DNA from: Planctomyces sp. SH-PL62
Lineage (GTDB): Bacteria; Planctomycetota; Planctomycetia; Isosphaerales; Isosphaeraceae
Direction of reading: 5' to 3'
Length of the DNA stretch: 64,000 nt
Assembly: GCF_001610895.1 (NCBI RefSeq)
Contig: NZ_CP011273.1
Location: forward strand, 6,076,001 to 6,140,000
Under the pieces are notes generated by a model. The model saw only the letters and a program-made list of their open reading frames with translations, did not search any database and had not been told where the DNA came from. A program made the position numbers and the translations under genes. Shown here piece after piece: positions 46,415-54,337 of this stretch (position 1 is its first letter; every line of letters starts with the position of its first letter).

Positions 46415-47259
46415 CCCCGGGCCTCCATCCGCTCCCGCGCCGCGTCGATGATCCGCCGCACGGTCTTCTCGTGGATCCCCAGCCGCTCGGCGATCTCGTC
46501 GATGGTCCGGCCCTCGTGGCGGAGCGTCAGGATCTCGACCTCGCGGGCGGGGCGGCCGGCGGTCAGGAGCGCCAGCCGGTCGCTGGCCTGGACGTTCTGG
46601 CTGGGCGACGGGTCGGGGGCGGGGACGTCCAGGGCGTACTCGCGCTCGCCCCGGCGGATGTACAGCGGCTTCTCGCGGTCGACGGCGTACTTCCCGGTCC
46701 GGGTCAGCCGCCGGTCCTGCTCGAAGACCTTGTTGCGGGCCACGCCGGCGAGGAACCCCCGCAGGTGCCGCGCGTTCTCGAACTCCCGAGAGCCGTCCTT
46801 CAGGTCGGTGAAGAAGCTTTGCCAGACCGCCTGGACGAAGTCCATCGAGTCGAACTGGTTGCGCAGCCGCCGGGGGAGCCGGTCGCGCACGATCAGCCGG
46901 ACCTCGCTTTCGAACCGGCCGACGAAGGTCCGGATCGCCTCGTCGTCCCCGGCGCGGGCGCGGGCGATCAGCTCCGGGACGTCTCGCGAGACGTCCGACT
47001 CGGCGTCGTCGTCCTCGCGATCAGGCTCGCGATCGACCTCGTCCGCCCCGCCGTCATCCGTCGGCTTCTGCACTGGTTCGTCCCCCTCGACGTGGAACGC
47101 GCCGGCCTTGATCCGCGAGCAGAGGACGACGCCCCCCCCTCGGACCGCTTCTTCCAGGAATCGCCGCCCATCCGAGAGCCGAGACGTCTTGCGAGGGACC
47201 CCCGCCGCGCGCGCGATCGACTGGGAATGGTCGGCCGCATAACGCATGGAGGCACTCAT
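46405..47259 (-). CDS. ECF-type sigma factor paired with the Ser/Thr kinase
   Basis: 284 residues. An unusual acidic N-terminal extension of about 90 residues is followed by sigma region 2 (DFVQAVWQSFFTDLKDGS and FENARHLRGFLAGVARNKV) and region 4 (EILTLRHEGRTIDEIAERLG then IHEKTVRRIID). This class in planctomycetes usually sits next to a Ser/Thr kinase that may control it by phosphorylation instead of an anti-sigma factor. The gene overlaps the kinase gene by 10 bases. ATG 47259 has AAGG just upstream. No anti-sigma gene is seen. Confidence 0.9.
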   Translation of the reverse strand: MSASMRYAADHSQSIARAAGVPRKTSRLSDGRRFLEEAVRGGGVVLCSRIKAGAFHVEGDEPVQKPTDDGGADEVDREPDREDDDAESDVSRDVPELIARARAGDDEAIRTFVGRFESEVRLIVRDRLPRRLRNQFDSMDFVQAVWQSFFTDLKDGSREFENARHLRGFLAGVARNKVFEQDRRLTRTGKYAVDREKPLYIRRGEREYALDVPAPDPSPSQNVQASDRLALLTAGRPAREVEILTLRHEGRTIDEIAERLGIHEKTVRRIIDAARERMEARGWA

Positions 47260-47653
47260 CGCCGCCTTGATAGTTAATTAAACCACCTTCCCCCGCCCCT
47301 TTCCAGCGGATTCTCGGGAATTCGACGGCGGCTCCCGATCGTGGCGCATCTGCCGATTACGCGAGCCGGCTTCCTATACGGAGGAGTTGCCCAGGAGCTA
47401 CCGCGTGCGGATAGGCCGGGGCGACGCGAGTTCCGCCAAAAAAATCAAAAAGCGATGTCCGGTTTGATCGGGCGATTGCAACTAGTGATGCGTTGCTCCT
47501 TCCAGGGTTGGAGGCGATGGACGCGAGACAGACGCAAGGTGGCTTTCGGAGCCTTCTCCACGTCTCAGCCCCCTCCCCAGGAGCGTCAGCCGACGACCGC
47601 TTGACGTATCCAAGACGCACCACGAAACAGCGACCAGGGCCGGGAGAACGTTC
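47260..47653. other. Divergent intergenic region between two sigma-factor genes
   Basis: 394 bases, more A/T-rich near 47265-47285 (TTGATAGTTAATTAAACC), which may hold the ECF-kinase promoter. No clear consensus promoter for the sigma-70 gene, repeats or RNA are seen. Confidence 0.4.
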
Positions 47654-48579
47654 ATGTCTCGCACCCATGCGATGGACTGCGGCGTTTCGCACGATCTTCA
47701 AACCTACCTCCACGACATCAACGAAGTGTCGCTGCTCACGGCCGCCGACGAGCGAGGGCTGGCCCAGGCGATCGCCTGCGGCGACAAGGACGCCCGCACC
47801 CGGATGATCTCGGCCAACCTCCGGCTGGTCGTGCGGATCGCCCGCGACTACCAGGGCCGCGGGATGTCCCTGGACGACCTCATCGGCGAGGGGAACCTCG
47901 GCCTGATCCGCGCCGCCGAGGAGTTCGACCCCAAGTTCGGCACCCGGTTCAGCACCTACGCCGGCTACTGGATCAAGCAGGCCATCCGCCACGCCCTGAT
48001 CAACACCACCACCACGATCCGGATCCCGGCCCACATGGTCGGCCTGCTGACCAAGTGGCGCCGCGCCGAGCGGGCGCTCACCCGCGAGCTGGGCCGCGCC
48101 CCGGGCTTCGAGGAGATCGCCGGCCACCTAGGCCTGACCGAGATGCAGAAGTCGCTGGTCGCCAAAGCCCGGCGGGCCAACCAGGTGAAGCTGGAGAGCG
48201 GCGTGGCCGACGAGGACGACTACTGGTCGCCCGACGACTCGGTCGACCCCGACGACGGCCCGACCGCCGAGCTTGAGGCCGGCGACGACCGCGCCGACCT
48301 GCTCCGCCGCATGAAGGTCCTGGACGAACGCGAGCGGATGGTCCTGACCTATCGCTACGGCCTCGACGGCGTCGCCCCGCTGACCCTCAAGGAGATCGGC
48401 GAGCGGCTGGGCGTCACCCGCGAGTGGGTCCGCAAGATCGAGATCCGCGCCGTCCGCAAGCTCGACGCGCCGGAGCCCGCCGCGCCCGCCGCCGCCCCCT
48501 CGCCGGCGTCCCCCCGCGGCGCCGTCGCCGCCTCGCCGTCTTCGCCCCGCCCCAGGCCGCCGTCGCCGCCGCCAGCTGA
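47654..48579 (+). CDS. Sigma-70 family RNA polymerase sigma factor, group 2/3 (C-terminal frameshift as given)
   Basis: About 275 residues of clear sigma-70 sequence: region 1.2 (DLQTYLHDINEVSLLTAADE), region 2 (NLRLVVRIARDYQGRG, DDLIGEGNLGLIRAAEEFDP, FSTYAGYWIKQAIRHALIN), region 3 and region 4 (LTLKEIGERLGVTREWVRKI). It lacks the long region 1.1 of RpoD, so it is an alternative sigma factor. After the core the frame stays open for 1.5 kb through the next gene, which is implausible. Restoring one base in the C runs at 48495-48499 or 48510-48515 gives a stop at 48579 after a short Ala/Arg-rich tail, and I use that end. Confidence 0.85.
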
Positions 48580-48677
48580 ACCGGCCCCCCGCGATCGCTC
48601 GCTCGACGGGCCCTCCTCTTGCCCCGCGCCTCTGCTCCTGCTCCAATCGGGGGCGGGATTCTCCGGAGGAGGCGGCG

Positions 48678-50213
48678 ATGCGGCGGAAGGCGAGACGAGG
48701 CGGGATCGACGGCGCCCTGATCGCCCTGGTCGCGGCGTCCGCCATGCTCGTCCAGGCCGACCTCGACGCCCCGCCGCGATACGACGGCGCGGGCTACGCC
48801 GTGCTGGCCACCTCGCTCCTGGAAGGCCGGGGCTACCGGGCGATCGACCATCCCGACGCCCCCCGGCACGCCCACTTCCCCCCCGGCTATCCCGCCTTCC
48901 TGGCGACCGTCTGGACGGCGGCGGGCGTCTCCGACCGCGCGGCCCACGCGGCCTCGATCGCCTGCGCGATCGCCGCCACGGTCGCCGCCTGGGCCTGGTT
49001 CCGCACCATGTTCCGACGCCCCGTCGCGCTCGCCCTGGGCCTGGCCCTGGCGACCAACTGGGCCTGGACCCGCACCGGCTCGGGCATCCAGTCCGAGCCC
49101 CTGTACGAACTGCTCGGCGGGCTGGCCCTGCTCGTCTCGGCCTCCGTGAGAGGGCCGGGTCGCGAGGCCGTTCGCGGCCTGATGCTGGGCGCGCCCCTCG
49201 GCGCGGCGGTGCTGACGCGGCACGTCGGCGTGGGGCTGGTCGTCGCGGCGTTCCTGGACCTGGGCCTTCGCGGGCGTCGGCGGGCGCTGGCGACGGCGAT
49301 GATCGCGACCGGGCTGATCGTCGCCCCCTGGATCGCCTGGTCGGCGATGGTCGGCCGGGAGGGGGCGGGGCGGACGCAGGCGGGGCTCCTGCTGGCGTCG
49401 GATCGGGGTCTTGCGGCGACCGTCCGGGAGCAGGCCGCGTTCTACGCCGGGCGGATTCCCGACCAGTTGACGGCCCCGGTCGTCGAGGTCGCCACGGTCT
49501 TCGGCCGATCGGGGCCGATCCGAGCGGCGGCCCTGGCCTGGGCGATGCTCGCGACGGCGATCGTCCTGGGCGGCTGGATCGTCGCCCTGGCGAATCCGCG
49601 ACGGAGGCTCGCGGGGCTGGTCGGGCTGGTGACGCTCGGCCTGCTGCTGGTCTGGCCGTACACCGAAGCGGGGCGGTTCCTGATCCCCCTGATCCCCGCG
49701 CTGCTGGTCGGCGCCCTCGAGGGCCTGGCGCGGGGCCTTCGGGGCCTGCGGTTCCGAAGGTCGCGGTCGCGGACGATCGCGGCGCGGCTCGTGCTGCTCG
49801 CGGCGATCCCGTACACGGCCTACTCGGCGGCCACCGCCGATCGTCGAATCCGCGCCGATCGCGACCCGGCGTTCGACGCGGCCTGCGCCTGGCTTCGCGA
49901 CGAGGCCGACCGACCCGGCCCCGTCCTGACCCGCCACCCCGGCGAGGTCTTCCTGCGCACCGGACGCCCGGCGCTCGAAGTCGAGACCTCCGAACGTCCC
50001 GGGGGCCGCGACGCCGACCCCGAAGCGGTCGCCGCGACGATCCGCCGGCACGGCGTCGCCTATCTCCTCGTCGACTCCGACCGCTACGCCCGCGCGGTCG
50101 CCTCCCCCCTTGAGCGGTTCGTCGCCGAACGCCCGGACGCGACCCGCCAGGTCCTCTCCATCGGCGGCGTCCGCGTCCTTGAGACCAACAGCCCCCTCAA
50201 GCCGAGAGACTGA
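48678..50213 (+). CDS. Membrane GT-C family glycosyltransferase (ArnT/PMT-like)
   Basis: 511 residues with about ten membrane segments. The first loop YDGAGYAVLATSLLEGRGY plus HAHFPPGYPAF resembles the conserved acidic catalytic loop of the GT39/ArnT/PMT group, which transfer sugars from polyprenyl phosphate on the outer face of the membrane. A C-terminal soluble portion (about 390-511) follows. Substrates unknown. ATG has GGAGGAGG upstream. It overlaps no other real gene; the frame-2 extension of the sigma gene across it is spurious. Confidence 0.8.
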   Translation: MRRKARRGGIDGALIALVAASAMLVQADLDAPPRYDGAGYAVLATSLLEGRGYRAIDHPDAPRHAHFPPGYPAFLATVWTAAGVSDRAAHAASIACAIAATVAAWAWFRTMFRRPVALALGLALATNWAWTRTGSGIQSEPLYELLGGLALLVSASVRGPGREAVRGLMLGAPLGAAVLTRHVGVGLVVAAFLDLGLRGRRRALATAMIATGLIVAPWIAWSAMVGREGAGRTQAGLLLASDRGLAATVREQAAFYAGRIPDQLTAPVVEVATVFGRSGPIRAAALAWAMLATAIVLGGWIVALANPRRRLAGLVGLVTLGLLLVWPYTEAGRFLIPLIPALLVGALEGLARGLRGLRFRRSRSRTIAARLVLLAAIPYTAYSAATADRRIRADRDPAFDAACAWLRDEADRPGPVLTRHPGEVFLRTGRPALEVETSERPGGRDADPEAVAATIRRHGVAYLLVDSDRYARAVASPLERFVAERPDATRQVLSIGGVRVLETNSPLKPRD

Positions 50214-50332
50214 CGCCCCGCCCTCGCCCCCGCCGCCTCCCAGGCTCATGCGCGACGACATCGACGGCCGCATGAGGGGGCGAGGGGCGCGATGGACGTG
50301 GCGACTTCGGTTCATATGCGATGGCGATCCCC

Positions 50333-51505
50333 TCAGCCCTCGCTTGCGAACGGCTCGCGAGGGAGTGGGTGGACGACGGGTTCGGCCTGGGCCTGGATGC
50401 GGGCGATCTCGGCTTCGAGGCGCGCGACGGCGTCGCGGCCGTCGAGGACTTCGAGCGTGGTCTCGGTGACGTGTCGGCCGTCGACGGGGAGCGTGACGAC
50501 GCGGCCTCGGGCCTGTTCGAAGGGGCGGGGGTTGGGGTAGTTGACGCCCGGCTCCAGGCCGGTGACGTAGCCGTCGCGGAGGCCGCCGGTGTTCTTCCAG
50601 AGGCTGAAGCACGGCAGGCCGTCGACCCCGTAGCGGAGCGCCACGGCCCTGTCCCCCACGCGGTTGCGGAGCATGACGGCCGTGCGACCGGCCTCGGCGT
50701 GCAGCTCGCAGAAATAGACCTGCTCGGCGAAACCGGGCTCGGGCGGGCCGTAGGCGTCGTAGGTCGCCAGGCCCTCGACCGCGCGAGGGTTGCGCGGGAC
50801 GACCGTCTTGAGGGGGGCGACGAACCGCGAGCCTTCCTCCAGATGGGGCGGGCCGAAGTTCCAGTGATAGAGGATTTGCATGTCGACAGGTTGATCCTTC
50901 ACGTTCGCGAACTCGTCGCGCACCGTCGCCGCGTTCGAGCCCGGCGTGGTCGTGTAGCTCGTCGTCAGCTCGACGCCGCCGCCGAACAGGAACGACTCCG
51001 TCACCCGGCCTTCCACCGTGATCGCATGAGGCGGCTCCAGGTCGACGTGCACGGCGACGTACCACGCCGGGATGTTGCCGATCCGGCCGTGCAGCGGATA
51101 GAGGGCGTCCCCCTCGCGATACGGCGCGCCGTTGTTGGTCAGCCCGCAGCGCACCATCAGCTCGTCGAAGCCCTCCAGCCAGCCGATGCCGCCGAAGTCG
51201 TGGGGCTGGACGAGCGCCGGATGGACCGGGCCGTCGCTCGTGGGCGAGTCCCAACCCACGCGCTCGCCGCCGAGCGACGCCCGCCAGAGGCCCATGCCCC
51301 GCGTCGCCGCGATCGAGATCGACAGCGCGCCGTTGTCCACCCGGATCAGGTCCACGCCGTCGCGACGCCCGCCGCGCAGCCGCCGCTTGGACACCGTGCA
51401 ACCCCGCAAGGCCGCCGGCCCCAGGTCCGCGCCGTCGAGCGTGAAGTCCTCGACCCAGAAGTCCCGCTTCGCGTCCGTCAGCACGAAAGTCCGTCGCTCA
51501 CCCAT
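50333..51505 (-). CDS. DUF4432 family protein (aldose 1-epimerase-like fold)
   Basis: 390 residues matching DUF4432: VDNGALSISIAATRGMGLWRA, GWLEGFDELMVRCGL, LHGRIGNIPAWYV and ILYHWNFGPPHLEEGSRFVA. These are galactose mutarotase-like beta-sandwich proteins thought to act on sugars; the His and Glu residues in the middle and C-terminal half could be catalytic, but activity is not established. No signal peptide. ATG 51505 with GGTGGGG before it; the frame is open upstream to 51568 but the extra residues are low complexity. Confidence 0.85.
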   Translation of the reverse strand: MGERRTFVLTDAKRDFWVEDFTLDGADLGPAALRGCTVSKRRLRGGRRDGVDLIRVDNGALSISIAATRGMGLWRASLGGERVGWDSPTSDGPVHPALVQPHDFGGIGWLEGFDELMVRCGLTNNGAPYREGDALYPLHGRIGNIPAWYVAVHVDLEPPHAITVEGRVTESFLFGGGVELTTSYTTTPGSNAATVRDEFANVKDQPVDMQILYHWNFGPPHLEEGSRFVAPLKTVVPRNPRAVEGLATYDAYGPPEPGFAEQVYFCELHAEAGRTAVMLRNRVGDRAVALRYGVDGLPCFSLWKNTGGLRDGYVTGLEPGVNYPNPRPFEQARGRVVTLPVDGRHVTETTLEVLDGRDAVARLEAEIARIQAQAEPVVHPLPREPFASEG

Positions 51506-51745
51506 CGCCCCACCGCCTCGCAACTCTCCCCGTCGCCCTCGCCGCGCCCCCGGCGGCGCTCGCGGCAACAGAGTTTCGCATCATTATTCGATCGTTTGGC
51601 GCACGCTTCGCAATTACAGCCTGGCGAAAGTCAAGCGTAATCCGCGGCGCGGGCCGACGCCAGTCGCCGACGCCCCCCGCGATTGACGCCTTCTCCTCGA
51701 TAACCCACCGCGACCCTCGTCGCGGCACTCATGGAGCCGACCTCG

Positions 51746-52510
51746 ATGAACCGCATCCGATCCGCGACCCGCAAGCTTCGCCTGGCCCTGGAGAGCCTGG
51801 AAACCCGCGTCACCCCGGCCGTCATCAACCCGATCGCCGCATGGGCCGGCGGGCTCCGGGCGCCGTCCCCCATCGTGTCCAACCTCGACCCGAACGCGAC
51901 CCCGGTCGGCGGCGTGGGGGACGGGAGTCTGACCCCCAACTTCCCGGGCGGGACCACCGACCCCACGACCCCCGGGATCCCCAACACCCCCAACCCCAAC
52001 TTCCCATTCCGCACCACTTTCCTCCGCTTCGGGCCGGGCGGCGCCACCACCCCGGGAAGCGGCTCGCCCATCCCCGGCGGGACCATCACCCCGCCGAACG
52101 TCACCGTTCCCAACCCCAACTTCAACAACTCGTTCCTGCGGACCGGGAACCTGACGCCCAACTTCCCGGGCGGGACCACCGACCCCACGACCCCCGGGAT
52201 CCCCAACACCCCCAACCCCAACTTCCCGTTCCGCACCACCTTCCTCCGCTCCAACTTCCTGGGCGGCGGCTTCGGGACCCCCGGCACGATCGGCGGCGGG
52301 AATGTGAACTTCGGGGGAGGCGGCGGAACCATCACCACGCCCGGCGTGAACGTGCCGAGCACCACCTTCCAGTTCAACAACTCGTTCCTGCGGACCGGGA
52401 ACCCGAGCACCGGCGTCACCACGCCCGGCGTGACGCTCCCCGGCACCCCGATCGGGACCACGCCGGGCTCGCTCGGCACGCCCGGATTGACCTTCCCGGG
52501 TTCCCTGTAA
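51746..52510 (+). CDS. Repeat-containing surface protein with planctomycete-type leader
   Basis: 254 residues. The N-terminus LALESLETRVTPAV is the leader seen on many planctomycete extracellular proteins. The remainder is Pro/Thr/Gly/Asn-rich and includes a unit LTPNFPGGTTDPTTPGIPNT plus PNPNFPFRTTFLR that occurs twice (DNA about 51919-52032 and 52144-52252), with a third FNNSFLRTGN-type spacer repeated. Likely disordered and exposed. I use ATG 51746, which has GGAG 9 bases before it, over ATG 51731. Confidence 0.75.
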   Translation: MNRIRSATRKLRLALESLETRVTPAVINPIAAWAGGLRAPSPIVSNLDPNATPVGGVGDGSLTPNFPGGTTDPTTPGIPNTPNPNFPFRTTFLRFGPGGATTPGSGSPIPGGTITPPNVTVPNPNFNNSFLRTGNLTPNFPGGTTDPTTPGIPNTPNPNFPFRTTFLRSNFLGGGFGTPGTIGGGNVNFGGGGGTITTPGVNVPSTTFQFNNSFLRTGNPSTGVTTPGVTLPGTPIGTTPGSLGTPGLTFPGSL

Positions 52511-52558
52511 GCGTTTCGACTTCCCTTTCCCGCACCGCGGACGTAACCTGAAACTCGG

Positions 52559-52595
52559 CCCGCCGGCGCCCTTCGCGCCGGCGGGTTCGTCTTTT
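52559..52595 (+). terminator. Rho-independent-type terminator after the repeat protein gene
   Basis: CCCGCCGGCGC, loop CCTTC, GCGCCGGCGGG, then TTCGTCTTTT. An 11-pair perfect stem followed by a T-rich tail, 50 bases after the stop. Confidence 0.75.
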
Positions 52596-52613
52596 CCCCC
52601 GGACGGCCGCCCC

Positions 52614-52955
52614 ATGACGCCTCCGACCGACCCGCCGACCACGACTCCCCTGCCGGCGAACGTCGCCCGGCTGCTGGATCTCGCCTATCAGGCGCACGTC
52701 GGGACGCCGGACGCCTCGCCGCCGTCGGCCGTGACGATCGTCGACGGCGCCGTCGCGGCGACCGTCAGCGGCAACGGCGAGGGGGACTTCGCGTCGTTCC
52801 TCGACTCCCTCCGCGCCCTGGGCATGCAGGTCCAGTCCTCCCACGAGGCCACCTGGGCCGTGGCCGGCATGCTGCCGCTCGCCCAGCTCCCCGCCGCCGC
52901 GAGGCTCCCCCAGGTGCGGAGCATCGCCCCTCGGATCGCCCCCCGGACTTCCTGA
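52614..52955 (+). CDS. Small protein of unknown function
   Basis: 113 residues. A Pro/Thr start is followed by VARLLDLAYQAHV, VDGAVAATVSGNGEGDFASF, LDSLRALGMQVQSSHEATWA and VAGMLPLAQLPAAARLPQVRS. The alternation of beta and alpha segments with a final LPQV-type motif is reminiscent of short alpha/beta modules found beside planctomycete surface or subtilase-like proteins, but I cannot assign it. No signal peptide. Its position after a terminator suggests its own promoter. Confidence 0.6.
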   Translation: MTPPTDPPTTTPLPANVARLLDLAYQAHVGTPDASPPSAVTIVDGAVAATVSGNGEGDFASFLDSLRALGMQVQSSHEATWAVAGMLPLAQLPAAARLPQVRSIAPRIAPRTS

Positions 52956-53143
52956 GACGGCGTCCCGGCCCCGCTCGTCCCCCGTCCGGCTCGACCGGGC
53001 GAGGCCGGAATCCGCGCGCAATCCGGGGCCGACACTGGACCACCGCCCGCCGGAGGACTATGACTGACATGATGAGCGATCGTCGCGATCCTGCGGCGTC
53101 CCGGGTCGTCGATCCCTCTCCCGTCCGCCACGAGAGCCCATCC

Positions 53144-54210
53144 ATGCCAACTCCTTTCGCCAAAGCGTTCGCGATCCTCGCGGCCTTCGGGCTGGCGTCG
53201 GCCTCCCTGGCCCTCTGTCAGACCCCCGCGCCGACGGCGCCGACGGCGCCCCCACCCCCCAGGCTCCGGCAGCCCCCCTGGCCGCCGCCCCGACTCCGGC
53301 ACCCTCGCAGGCCCCGACGGCCGCCCCCGCGCAGGCCGAGGGCTTCCAGCCCTCGACGCCGGCCGAGAAGGCGATCGTCGCGCGGGTCCTCGAGATCGCC
53401 AAGGCCTATGAGGCCGGGGACGCCCAGGCGCTGACCGCCCTGTACACCGACGACGCGGTAGTCGTCGACCCCGACGGCTACGAGACCCGGGGCAAGGACG
53501 AGATCGCCGCGATGTACGGCGAGGCGTTCGTGGACGCCGGCGAGTTGAAGCTGGACGCCCACGTCGATGAAATCCGCTTCCTCACCCCGGACGTCGCGCG
53601 CGTCGAGGGTCGGTCGCGGCTCTCCTCACCCGCCGCCGACGCCGCCGACTACGCGCGGTACAGCGGCCTGCTGGTCCAGAAGGACGGCGCGTGGCGACTG
53701 GCCGAGCTTCGCGAGTATCCCGCGTTCGTCGAAGACGTGTCGCCTCACGAGCGGCTCAAGGATCTGGAATGGATGGTCGGCGACTGGGTCAACGAGGGCG
53801 AGCGCGACAAGGTCACCGCCGAGATCAAGTGGGCGGAGAATCACAGCTACCTGATTCGCACCTATTCGGCCGAGATCGACGGCCGGAAGGAGTCGTCGGG
53901 CACGATGTTCATCGGCTGGGACCCCCAGTCGGGCCAGATCAAGTCGTGGCTGTTCGACTCTCAGGGGGGCCGGGGCGAGGGCGTCTGGACCCGCACCGCA
54001 GAGAACCAGTGGGTCGTGAAGTCCCACGGCGTCCTCCGCAACGGCCTGCCGACCTCGTCCACCCAGATCCACACGATCCTCAACAAGGACTCCGTGAAGA
54101 CCGACTCGATCGACCGAATCCTCGGCGGCCAGGTCGCCGACGACATCCTCGACATCGTCATGGTCCACAAGGCCCCCGCCCCGGGCGGCGGTGCCACGAA
54201 GCCGAAGTGA
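53144..54210 (+). CDS. Exported NTF2-like (DUF4440/SgcJ type) protein plus C-terminal domain (frameshifted as given)
   Basis: Signal peptide MPTPFAKAFAILAAFGLASA then a Pro/Ala linker in which the frame changes. The second frame carries an NTF2-like domain (VLEIAKAYEAGDAQALTALY with DDAVVVDPDGYETRGKDEI) and a beta-rich domain (DLEWMVGDWVNEGERDKVTA, MFIGWDPQSGQIKSWLFDS), giving about 355 residues when one base is restored at 53240-53254, a region of C runs (CCCCC, CCCCCC). Such small-molecule-binding domains are common in exported planctomycete proteins. As sequenced, translation would stop soon after 53430. Function unknown. Confidence 0.8.
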
Positions 54211-54337
54211 TCCCGCGCCCCGCGCGGCGGCTCGCCTCGCCGCGCGGAGCCACGCCGACACCGCTCCCAGGAATCCCTCTGGCCCGAACAACCGCACGGA
54301 TCGCGGACGTCTTCCCCGTGCTGTGCGAGGCTTGGTC

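Noticed and set aside
43370-47242. Plus-strand ORF of 1290 residues opposite the kinase and ECF genes
   Set aside because: Crosses two real genes on the other strand, has no recognisable domain and no ribosome-binding site.
48580-50113. 1.5 kb extension of the sigma-70 frame through the glycosyltransferase gene
   Set aside because: Arg/Pro-rich shadow sequence overlapping a membrane protein gene; better explained by one lost base.
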